DNA from: CATOSP01 sp965204715 | Lineage (GTDB): Bacteria > Chloroflexota > Dehalococcoidia > Lucifugimonadales > UBA3495 | Direction of reading: 5' to 3' | DNA: 64,000 nt | Assembly (NCBI GenBank): GCA_965204715.1 | Contig: OZ242009.1 | Span: 3,782,001-3,846,000 of the forward strand | Shown: positions 53,462-61,682 of the stretch, one piece after another | Position numbering within the stretch: the first letter of the stretch is position 1 | Layout: each line of letters starts with the position of its first letter | Position numbers and translations under genes: made by a program | Notes under the pieces: generated by a model | Told to the model about the DNA's origin: nothing | The model's database searches: none | What the model saw: the letters and a program-made list of their open reading frames with translations, nothing else

Positions 53462-53869
53462 CTACATCGCCTTTCTGCATTTCGCTTGCGCCCTCATCGC
53501 TTTCAGAGCTGCCGGGTTATTAGGATAGGCTCCTAGCCGCCTGTCCGAAATTCCGGCTCTTCCGCACTTTTGGTGATGATTCCGAAAAAGCTCGACATAT
53601 AAGCGAAAATAGGGACCGAACCGATCGGCCGCATGCCCGTCATCCCTTAATGCCGTTGCCACCCGCGCCTAATTTCGGTCGCCTTCACCAAACTCGCGGG
53701 AGAGCTGAAATTCCGGGTCCACCTCAGAGTAAGGCGCATCCGGTGCCATGCAATCGTCACTTCTACACTCAGGAAGTTCTGGATAGATGAAGACTATTGT
53801 TCTGACCCTTCCGTTTCCTGAAACAAAACCCTCTACGGAAGCAGGTTTGGTCAGAGCTCCATAGCTCAT
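53462..53869 (-). pseudogene. Unknown small gene with an in-frame TAG
   Basis: A frame of 136 codons from ATG 53869, preceded by GAGG at good spacing, is interrupted once by TAG at 53671-53669. The first part is acidic (PELPECRSDDCMAPDAPYSE) and the second basic (KAMRAQAKCRKAM at the end). It could be two short genes, the second from a GTG just after the stop, or one gene with a nonsense change. No family is recognised. It lies inside the MITE-bracketed segment. Confidence 0.35.
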
Positions 53870-54074
53870 TTAGCGTCCTCCGCGGGAGGAGTTGCAATAT
53901 CTATGAACCAATCCTGCACTTCGTGGAATAGTTTTACCGCCCCTCCAGTAATGGATAGAGTGATCCCAAACAGCGTCGTTCAAAATTCGGAGGAGCCAAC
54001 TAACCGGGTCCACCACACTTCCTCTTCCCCACGTTTCCGCGAGGCAGTCGGTAACGACCGCTTCCGCCCGTCAC

Positions 54075-57000
54075 TTAAGCGCGAGTTCCCGCAACTGATT
54101 CCACCTCGACCACGTCGGCCCCCGCCGCACCGGCGAACAGATCCGCCGTACCGGGGTGGCAGGTGAAGACCAGGATCTGGTTGGTCTCGGAAAGGGTCGC
54201 GAAGGACTCGGCGGCCAGCTTCGCCCGCTCCGGGTCGAAGTTGACCAGCACTTCGTCGACCACCACCGGCAGCCGCTCTGCATGCTCGCCGAACTCCCGC
54301 ACCAGCCCAAACCGCAAGGCCAGGTACAACTGCTCCCGGGTGCCCCGGCTCAGGGCCTCAGGCTGCTTGGCATCTCCCGTACCGTCCATGACGGTCACGG
54401 TCCGGTCTCCGATAGGCACGAAGAGCCGCTCATACCGCTGGCTGGTGATGTGGGAGAAAAACTCCTGGGCGTGCTGGACCACCCTGGGCTGCCGCTCCTC
54501 TTCGAACTTCTGACGAGTCTTCTCCAAGAGCGACTCGGCGACTGCAAGTTCCGCCCACTCCCGGGCACACTCCCTGAGCTGTTCCACCAGCGTTTCGCGC
54601 TGGGTGCGCAGTTGGGAGGACTCCTCCTCTCCGCTCAAGCGCTGCAGCTCGTTGTCGAGACTGCCGCGCTCCTCGATCAGGAGATCCCGTTCCTCCTCCA
54701 CCTTCCGGAAGGCAAGGGACAGCTCTTCGGACTCCTGGTCGAGCTGGTCCGGGTTCGTGTTCGCCAGATAACGACGGAAGGCATCGTACTTCTCGCCAGG
54801 CCCGCTGAGGAGAGCCAGTCTCCCCTCCAGCTCTCCGCGATGCCTTTCCAGTTCTTGACGTTCCTGGTGCTGACGGGCCCGCCGGCGGAAATCCTCCTGG
54901 TCAGCCGCTTCACCAGCGGCAAGGAGCGCATCGAGCTCCTGCTGCACTGCTTGCAGGCGCTGGGTCTGCCGGTTCACCGCACGCTGGGCTTCTTCCTGCT
55001 GATCCACCGCCGCTACCCGCAGGGAGGAGTCCCGCTTGGCCTGGTCCAGACGGTCAATCAGGGAGTCCGCCGCCGCTGCCACCTGGGAATGGTTCCCGGC
55101 GTCCAGGCTGATGGTCTTAGCCGGTGCCGCCACCAACTCTTGGAACTCGGCTATGTCCTTCTCGATAGCCGTGACCCTGCTCCGCATCCGCTGGACCTCC
55201 CCCAAGCTAGTGCGTGCCGTTTCCACCCGGGCCAGGAACTCGAGCGTCGTATCGGGGTCAAACCCATCCGGGAGCCCATGTTCCCCCAGCCATGCTTCCC
55301 AGCCCTGCCGGGTTTCCGCCAGAGCCGTCTCCGCGGCACCATGTTCATCCACTGCCGCCTCCGCGGCCTGCTCCTGCAGCTTCACACGGCGGGCAGCATC
55401 ATCGCGGCGGTCGACCAGTTCCCTGGCACGGTCCAACCGTTGGATCAGCGTGTCGGCCACTGATGCGATCCCCTGGTGGTCGCCAGCATCCAGGGTAACC
55501 CTGTATTTCTCAGCCACCGGCTGGACCATCTCCAGGTACTCCTGGATGTCCACCTGAATGGCGCTGACCCGGTGGCGCATCTGCCGCACCTGTTCCAGCC
55601 TGGCCCGCGCGGTCTCGAGACGCCCCATGAAGTCGACCACGGTGTCGGGACCGAAGCTGACGGGCAACTGCCGTTGCTCCAGCCAGTCCCGCCACCCCTG
55701 CCCGGCACTGGTCTCCGTGGCCTCGGCGGCCTCGGCACGCTGGTTGGCCTCTTCCAAACGCTGTTCCTGGTACCCCTGGAAGCGTTCCGCCTCCGCCACC
55801 CGCTCATTGGCCTGGTTCCATGCGGAAAGGGCGCTGGCGGCGGATTCCAACCGGGTCTCAGCCTCAGCCAAGAGGGAGGGTGAGGGCAAGCCATCGATGC
55901 CCAGCGGTACTGCAGCTTCCAGGAGCGCAGACTCGGCGGACTCCATCGCCGCTCTCGCCGCTCTCTCCTGCCGCACCAGTTCGCCGCGCAATCCGGTGGA
56001 AACGGCGCCCGAAGCCGGTCTCCCGCGGGACAGGAGGTATGCTCCCGCCGCCAGCAGCACCAGGCCCGACACCAGCCCCATGATCAAAGCCTCCTCGCCC
56101 AGGAAGACACCCCCAACCCCCAGAGTAAGGCCGGCCATGGCCAACAGCGCTGGCCATACTGGGAAACCCGGCCCCTTTTGTTGGCCGGAAGCTCCCTCGG
56201 ACGCGTTCAGGGCCCCCAGCTGCCCTTGGAGGCTTTCGTGGTTGACCCGGGCGCGTTCATACTCATCGAGGTTGCCCCGGGACGAACGAAGCGCGATCCG
56301 CTGCTCCATCAACCCGCCGGAGTCCAAGTCGGGAGCGCCGTCGGGCACTCCCTCCCTCGCCTCCTGAAGGGCGGTCTGCCGTTCGCTCAGACGTCCCTGC
56401 TCCTGTTCGAGCCGTTCCCGGGCCTGGCGAGCCTGGTCACCCTGGGAAGCCAGGGTTTCCTTCCAACCTTCGACCTCCTGGCGGAACACGATGGAGGCGT
56501 CAAAGGAGTCGAGCCGGTCTTCGTCCCATCCTTGCCCCATTTCCCTGAGCCGGTCGACCAGATCCGATTCCATCGCCCCCAGCTCGGCACGGCGCTCCGG
56601 CAGATCCCGGACCGAGGCATCGAAGCTCCCTCGCCCCCGGCGGATCTGCTCTAACCGCTCTCGTTTCCCCAAGAGATCTTCCAAGCGTCTAGGGGCAACG
56701 GGTTGCCCATCCTCGGCGGACAGGCCCTCCGATTCCCCCTGAAGGAGCCTTTGTGCCTCCTGTTCCTCAACCCGGAGCGCGTCCAGCCGCTCCCGCTCCT
56801 GCTCCGCCTTGATCCGGGAGCCGGTGGCGTGCGCGGCGGCTTCCACCAACCGGCTTTTCCAGCTCTCCACCTCCGCATGGGTCGAGATGGAAAGGTCCAG
56901 CTCATCCAGCTTGGTCTCGCCCCAGCCGTCGCCCAAGCTTCGGAACCGCTCGGCCAGGGTCTCCTCCATGCCCTGGAGTTCCTCCTGCCGCTCCGGCAGG

Positions 57001-58007
57001 TCGTGAACGGACCCGTCGAAGCTGGTGCGGCCGCGGCGTATCTCCTCGACCCTGTCCGCGATTTCCAGCAGGCCCTCGTCGGGAGCGATGGCTGCGACGG
57101 CCTCCGTGGCAAGCTTGAGCTGCTCAGTGGCGTCATTCAGGTCGTTCCCCGCCTCGCGAGCCCGCTCCTCGATGCCTTCCAGCCTGGGGATGGGGTTATC
57201 TGGAAACTCCTCGTACCGGGGCAACGACTCCAGATGAGCCTCGCAGCCGGTAAGTTCGATCCAGCCCTCCCACGCGGCTTTCAGGCTGCCAATCTCGGTC
57301 CGGCGAGCATTCAGACGGCCCTGCTGATCATCGAGAGTGCCGAGGGCCTCTTCGATCCGAAGCTTTCGGGCCGAGATGTCGCGGTAACGGCCCGCGTTGC
57401 CCAGGATGCCCCGGAGCTTCCCGTCGATGTCCCTGAGTTCGTTCACCAGCCTGGGGACTTCCTGGACCCGGCCGCGTCCCGAGGTAAAGATCCTATCCCT
57501 GCGTTCACCCAGGGACCTGATCAGGTTGGGCAAACCTGGGGCTCCTTGACCGGCGCTGTAGATGGCGCCGCTGACGCTGGCCTCGTTCAGTGCCCCGATC
57601 TCCTGCAGTTCGTCGATGCTGAAGGCGAAGATGCTGCCGAACAGGTCGGGCGTGGCCTGCCCCGTGATGTGGGGCAGGAGGGTGGCCGCGTCCAGGGGTT
57701 CGCCGTCACCGGTCCGCAGGGTGACCCGGCCACCGTTGGCTGCGGAGTAGCGCTCCAGGATGTAGGCTGCCCCGTCGTCCCCGGAGAGCCGGAGCCTGCC
57801 GCCATGACTCCCTCCCGACAGGGGCGGGTAGTGGGCGTTTCTCCTCTGCCTAGGGAACCCGAAGAGGATGGTGCGGATGAAGGCCAGCAGGGTGGTCTTG
57901 CCCGCCTCGTTGGGACCATAGAACACCGTAACCGGCCCGGCGGAAAGGGTGAAGGTCCGCTGGTTAAAGTGCCCGAACCCGTCCAGATGCAGCTCTTCCA
58001 GCCTCAT
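54075..58007 (-). CDS. SbcC/YhaN-like SMC-type ATPase
   Basis: The 1310-residue protein has an N-terminal Walker A (VFYGPNEAGKTTLLAFIRTI, about 29-48) and a C-terminal ABC-type half with LSRGTREQLYLALRFGLVRE and Walker B LPVVVDEVLVNFDPERA. Long Gln/Glu/Arg-rich coiled coils lie between. A hydrophobic pair of segments in the middle (PALLAMAGLTLGVGGVFLG and IMGLVSGLVLLAAGAYLL) is characteristic of the YhaN subgroup, which may tether it to the membrane. Such ATPases pair with an Mre11/SbcD-type nuclease to process DNA ends. Its ATG overlaps the upstream nuclease stop (ATGA), so they form an operon. Confidence 0.87.
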   Translation of the reverse strand: MRLEELHLDGFGHFNQRTFTLSAGPVTVFYGPNEAGKTTLLAFIRTILFGFPRQRRNAHYPPLSGGSHGGRLRLSGDDGAAYILERYSAANGGRVTLRTGDGEPLDAATLLPHITGQATPDLFGSIFAFSIDELQEIGALNEASVSGAIYSAGQGAPGLPNLIRSLGERRDRIFTSGRGRVQEVPRLVNELRDIDGKLRGILGNAGRYRDISARKLRIEEALGTLDDQQGRLNARRTEIGSLKAAWEGWIELTGCEAHLESLPRYEEFPDNPIPRLEGIEERAREAGNDLNDATEQLKLATEAVAAIAPDEGLLEIADRVEEIRRGRTSFDGSVHDLPERQEELQGMEETLAERFRSLGDGWGETKLDELDLSISTHAEVESWKSRLVEAAAHATGSRIKAEQERERLDALRVEEQEAQRLLQGESEGLSAEDGQPVAPRRLEDLLGKRERLEQIRRGRGSFDASVRDLPERRAELGAMESDLVDRLREMGQGWDEDRLDSFDASIVFRQEVEGWKETLASQGDQARQARERLEQEQGRLSERQTALQEAREGVPDGAPDLDSGGLMEQRIALRSSRGNLDEYERARVNHESLQGQLGALNASEGASGQQKGPGFPVWPALLAMAGLTLGVGGVFLGEEALIMGLVSGLVLLAAGAYLLSRGRPASGAVSTGLRGELVRQERAARAAMESAESALLEAAVPLGIDGLPSPSLLAEAETRLESAASALSAWNQANERVAEAERFQGYQEQRLEEANQRAEAAEATETSAGQGWRDWLEQRQLPVSFGPDTVVDFMGRLETARARLEQVRQMRHRVSAIQVDIQEYLEMVQPVAEKYRVTLDAGDHQGIASVADTLIQRLDRARELVDRRDDAARRVKLQEQAAEAAVDEHGAAETALAETRQGWEAWLGEHGLPDGFDPDTTLEFLARVETARTSLGEVQRMRSRVTAIEKDIAEFQELVAAPAKTISLDAGNHSQVAAAADSLIDRLDQAKRDSSLRVAAVDQQEEAQRAVNRQTQRLQAVQQELDALLAAGEAADQEDFRRRARQHQERQELERHRGELEGRLALLSGPGEKYDAFRRYLANTNPDQLDQESEELSLAFRKVEEERDLLIEERGSLDNELQRLSGEEESSQLRTQRETLVEQLRECAREWAELAVAESLLEKTRQKFEEERQPRVVQHAQEFFSHITSQRYERLFVPIGDRTVTVMDGTGDAKQPEALSRGTREQLYLALRFGLVREFGEHAERLPVVVDEVLVNFDPERAKLAAESFATLSETNQILVFTCHPGTADLFAGAAGADVVEVESVAGTRA

Positions 58008-59291
58008 GCACCCTCCTCATCCCTCACCAGAGCCGCTAGGCACTCAGCCTCGGCAGCGGCAAGGATGTCTCTCAACCCGTCGTCCGTTGAGATGATTCCC
58101 GCGAGAAGTTCTCTGACCTCCCTGCGGGAGTACAGCGGCTCCAGGACCTTCCGCAGTTCGGCCAGGGCGGCATCGCTGCCCCCGATTTCCTCGCCCAGCC
58201 GTACCAGGTCTCCCACGAAGTCCTCTCGCTGCGCCGCCAAGGCCCGGTTCACCGGGGAGGCCGTATCCACCCGGATTCCTTCGCACCAGAGCCAGGGACT
58301 CCGGTTGGCGTAGCGGTCGTTGATCTGCTCCCGGATATCCCCCACCGTGTCCCTCGTACGTAGCCAGTTGTTCAGTTGTCCCCGTCCAACCAGTTCCACA
58401 CGGGCAACCAAGGAGCGGCCCCTGGGCGTCCCCCAAGGCATCTTCGGCCAGGGCGTCCACCTCGTCGATCAGTGCCTGCTCAGTCTCCAGAGGACCGATG
58501 TCTAACGAGATAGTCTCCCAGCGCACCACGTCCACCGGCCGGAAGTCCAACTGGACCGCGCCGCGGTCATCCACCTCCACTAGGTAAACACCCCGGGCAC
58601 CCGGCTCGTTGGGGTGGCGACCTTGGGGGTTGCCCGGATACACGATGGCCGGTTCAGCGTCCCTCAACATCTGGCGGGTGTGGACGTGCCCCAAGGCGCA
58701 GTAGTCCAGCCCGGTATCGACCAGGTCGGACACGGAGCAGGGGGCGTAGGAGTCGTGGTCTTGGTTGCCGCCCACGTTGGCGTGGAGCAGCCCGATCTTG
58801 AACCCCTCTCCCGAGTCGACACCAGAAAAGAGGGGTGTCAGATTCTCCCTCACCTCCCGGGTTGGGTAGCTCACTCCGTAGACCACCGCCCGCTCCGGCT
58901 CATCGGAGAAGACTGGGAAGCCCTCGACCTCAGGGCCGAAGCGGACACAGCCCGCTGGCAGGTCCAGCCTGGCCTCCCAGCCGTCCAGAGGGTCGTGGTT
59001 GCCGTGGCAGATGAAGGAACGAATGCCGGCCCGGTCCAGTTGAGCCAGCCCTTCGACGAAGCGAAGCTGGGCACGGAGGCTCCGGTCAGCCCCATCGTAG
59101 ATGTCGCCGGCAACCAGCAGGGCATCGACCTGTTCCTGGAGGCAGAGGTCGGTGATGTTCCGGTATGCTTCGAAGGTGGCACTTGTCAACGCGTTGGCCA
59201 CGTGGGACGGGACCGCACTGCGGATGCCCTTGAAGGGGCTGTCCAGGTGCAGGTCGGCCGCGTGGACGAAGCGGAGTCTGGACATGGACAT
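58004..59291 (-). pseudogene. SbcD/YhaO-like metallophosphoesterase, single frameshift
   Basis: The N-terminal 290 residues are a complete Mre11-type nuclease domain: FVHAADLHLDSPF, VAGDIYDGA, FICHGNHDPLDGWE, LLHANVGG and ALGHVHTRQ supply all metal-binding residues. Near 58425 the frame breaks at CAGGGGCC: removing one G restores AQGRSLVARVELVGRGQL, which continues in the other frame through INDRYANRSPWLWCEGIRVD to a stop at 58004. That C-terminal cap normally contacts the ATPase. The total length of 1288 bases (one over a multiple of three) fits one inserted base. A homopolymer sequencing error is as likely as true inactivation. The gene is coupled to the ATPase. Confidence 0.82.
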
Positions 59292-59349
59292 CTGGTCCTG
59301 TGAGGGAAGATTCTGAAGTTCGGAGGGCCGAGGAGGGCTCGGCCTTTAG

Positions 59350-60708
59350 GAATCCTCTGAATAGGTTGGGCCGATTATGGCAAAGTAATATGAACCGGGC
59401 AAGAGCCTATAAGGGATAGGGAAATTGATGGAGCAGCCGACCCCCATTCTCACGAGGGCAGGCTTTTTCCTATCTGGAATACTAAGAATTCTCTGAACAA
59501 GCCTGCTGAGCTTGCATATTCGATCTTGGAGCCGAGGGGCGGCTACAGGTCTCTGAATGAGCAAGGACCTTCCTGCGGGCTGGCTTCGCTCTCTGGCATT
59601 TGATGAATCGTACGTCCTTCGACCTGCCCCATTGATCCTCGGGCTATTCTGATGGCACACGGCCCCACGGTCCGGCTACCGGCATCTTGCCAGTTGGACC
59701 TCCGCCGTCAGCAGGTTGCCCAGCCCAAACAGCAGCGCCAGCCGTTGTGTGTTCTTCATCAACCCCCGGTAGCGGACCTTGCCATAGCCGAACAGACCCT
59801 TCACCCTCAGGAAGGGATGCTCCACCTTGGCTCTCACCGATGCCTTTGCCTGCTCCGCCAGCGCCTCCTCACTCTCCGGTTCCAGCTTCCGCCGCTTGCC
59901 AGGACGCATGGCCACCTGCCACTCCACCTCCAACCCCTGGGTCTCCTCCCTCTTGTGGATCCCTTGGTACCCAGCGTCGCCCCACACTACCGTCTCGCCC
60001 CCGTGCAGCAGGTTGTGGGCCTCCGTAATGTCGTGGGCGTTGGCCGCCGTCGTGCTCATGCTGTGCACTATCCCCGTCTCAGAGTCCACCCCAATATGAG
60101 CCTTCATCCCGAAGTGCCACTGGTTCCCCTTTTTGGTCTGATGCATCTCCGGGTCCCGCTCCCCGGCCCGGTTCTTGGTGGACGGCGGCGCCTCGATGAT
60201 GGTGGCGTCCACGATGGTCCCCTCTCTCAGCTTGAGACCCTGGGACTCCAGGTGGGCGTTGATCTCCTCCAAAAGGCCCGGTCCCAGATTGTGCCGCTCC
60301 AGCAGATGGCGGAAGTTCAGTATCGTGGTCTCATCGGGCAAAGCCCCAGACAGCCTCAGGCCCACGAACCGCCGGACGGACTCTGCCTCATAGAGCAGGT
60401 CTTCCATACCGGGATCGCTCAGGTTGTAGAAGAGTTGCACGCAGTGGACTCGCAGCATCACTGAGAGCGGGTAGGGACGCCGGCCGTTTCCGGCCTTGGG
60501 GTAGAAGGGGCGGATGCGCTCCTCCAGCCTCCCCCAGGGAATCAGGCCGTCCATGCGCTCCAGAAACACCTCCCGGCGTGTCTTGCGCTTCTTGCCCTGG
60601 TACTCCAGGTCGGAGAACGTCGGCTGGTCCATCGTGTCTCACCCTTGATCTTTGTCGTGGCTGCCAACCGTACTATGCCACATCATCAGACACTTGTTCA
60701 GAGTATCC
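59350..60708. mobile_element. IS5-family insertion sequence
   Basis: The 1359-bp element has imperfect 16-base inverted ends: GAATCCTCTGAATAGG at 59350-59365 and CTTGTTCAGAGTATCC at 60693-60708, the latter reading GGATACTCTGAACAAG on the minus strand (12 of 16 match). It contains one transposase gene. The flanking tetramers are TTAG (left) and CTAA (right). Both fit the YTAR target preference of IS5 but are not identical, so no simple target duplication is present. The right end abuts MITE copy B exactly. Confidence 0.8.
59676..60632 (-). CDS. IS5-family DDE transposase
   Basis: The 318-residue protein is an intact IS5-group transposase: MDQPTFSDLEYQGKKRKTRR, FYPKAGNGRRPYPLSVMLR, ALPDETTILNFRHLLE, IVDATIIEAPPSTKN, DPEMHQTKKGNQWHFGMKAH with the first DDE Asp in GTIVDATII, the second in VWGDAGYQG, and the Glu in VEHPFLRVKGLFGYGKVRYR. 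The length is normal for the group and there are no stops, so the element could still be active. It is encoded within the 1359-bp insertion sequence. Confidence 0.93.
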   Translation of the reverse strand: MDQPTFSDLEYQGKKRKTRREVFLERMDGLIPWGRLEERIRPFYPKAGNGRRPYPLSVMLRVHCVQLFYNLSDPGMEDLLYEAESVRRFVGLRLSGALPDETTILNFRHLLERHNLGPGLLEEINAHLESQGLKLREGTIVDATIIEAPPSTKNRAGERDPEMHQTKKGNQWHFGMKAHIGVDSETGIVHSMSTTAANAHDITEAHNLLHGGETVVWGDAGYQGIHKREETQGLEVEWQVAMRPGKRRKLEPESEEALAEQAKASVRAKVEHPFLRVKGLFGYGKVRYRGLMKNTQRLALLFGLGNLLTAEVQLARCR

Positions 60709-60861
60709 CTAAACCAATACCAAGGTGGGATGTGCATTTCTGGGGTTTTGAAAACGACTGAAAGGACTCCACAGCACCTCATATCACCTTTGAGCTCCAA
60801 CTGGGTGGCCACCGACAGTGCGGTCTAGCGATATGTACATTTCACCTTGGCTTTAGTTTAG
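60709..60861. mobile_element. MITE copy B (153 bp, inverted relative to copy A)
   Basis: On the minus strand this reads CTAAACTAAAGCCAAGGTGA and on through to CTTGGTATTGGTTTAG, identical to copy A apart from one base. Its terminal repeats match at 23 of 29 positions. The left border touches the IS5 element. The right border supplies the stop codon of the neighbouring minus-strand gene. Confidence 0.87.
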
Positions 60862-61442
60862 TAGGGGAGCATCCACGACTCGGAGAAGGCCAATGCGCAA
60901 GTGCTGTGGGTCCGGGCGTCCCGTTGTCGGGGGAATGGCCGTCCCTTGGCGAAATTCCCGTTGATGGTGACTCGGGCGCCGTTGGCCGGTATCAGCACCG
61001 TAGCCACCCCGTGGGGCCGTTCCGGGTTGTTGCCGGGAAAAGTGTGGCTCAGAAACGGTTCCCCGAGGTCGTACCACGTCAGGGCGATCTCTTCACCGCT
61101 GGCGTTCACCGACTCTGTCCAATAGGACCTCAAGTCGCCGGAGCTCCCGAATGAAGCATCCCGGGCCGGAATTTCCAGGTTCCCGAAGGTGGGATTGATT
61201 CTGCCCTGTATTTCGCCCTGCAGCCAGCGCGTCATCTGGATGTTGTCGGTGTAAATCCTCGGTTCATTGCCGGTCAGTTCGCTCTGGAGGAACAGCACGT
61301 GGCCCGGGCCGCCGGGAGAGAACAGTATCCGCCAGAAGCTGGCGTCGGTGGTGACCGGCCCGTCGTCGGTCTCGCTGAGCCTGATGTACGGGTTCTCCCC
61401 GGTGAGTAGTACGCGGTTGGGATCTATGGGGCTGGTGGTCAT
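60858..61442 (-). CDS. Unrecognised protein ending at the MITE border
   Basis: The 194-residue protein has mixed beta/alpha content and motifs FWRILFSPGGPGHVLFLQSE, IYTDNIQMTRWLQGEIQG and TWYDLGEPFLSHTFPGNNPE, then HGVATVLIPANGARVTING. It has no signal or membrane segment. No family is recognised. The TAA stop at 60860-60858 lies inside the first bases of MITE copy B, so the original C-terminus may have been longer or ended in similar sequence. The last residues before the MITE are SESWMLPY, which look like normal coding sequence. Confidence 0.6.
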   Translation of the reverse strand: MTTSPIDPNRVLLTGENPYIRLSETDDGPVTTDASFWRILFSPGGPGHVLFLQSELTGNEPRIYTDNIQMTRWLQGEIQGRINPTFGNLEIPARDASFGSSGDLRSYWTESVNASGEEIALTWYDLGEPFLSHTFPGNNPERPHGVATVLIPANGARVTINGNFAKGRPFPRQRDARTHSTCALAFSESWMLPY

Positions 61443-61670
61443 TTCTCGACTCCTCTGGACTGGTTTGCCGGATCAGGACCTGCTCCGATGCACGACAGAG
61501 CTTGCACCGGCGGTATGCCCGGTCCCCCTGGCGCTACAGTCTCACATGACAGCCAGTGGGGTCAACCGGCGTTTCATCGAGGCGACACCGGCTATGGCCT
61601 GATGCCGCCGCCCTTACCGTCATCAGGTTGGAATGGCGCCTGCCCTTCCTTCTCGCCGCGATGCCGTTGA

Positions 61671-61676
61671 TATAAT
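61671..61676 (+). promoter_or_regulatory. Perfect -10 element for a probable leaderless transcript
   Basis: TATAAT at 61671-61676 is followed by only six bases before the ABC exporter ATG at 61683. Transcription from it would begin at or within a base or two of the start codon. No good -35 is seen. No Shine-Dalgarno sequence could fit between. Confidence 0.5.
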
Positions 61677-61682
61677 GCATTC

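Noticed and set aside
53903..54166. An 87-codon plus-strand frame before the SbcC-like gene end
   Set aside because: Its second half is antisense to the conserved C-terminus of the ATPase and it has low-complexity Pro/Arg content.
59346..59660. A 104-codon frame left of the IS5 transposase
   Set aside because: It lies inside the insertion-sequence end, has no ribosome-binding site and resembles no protein.
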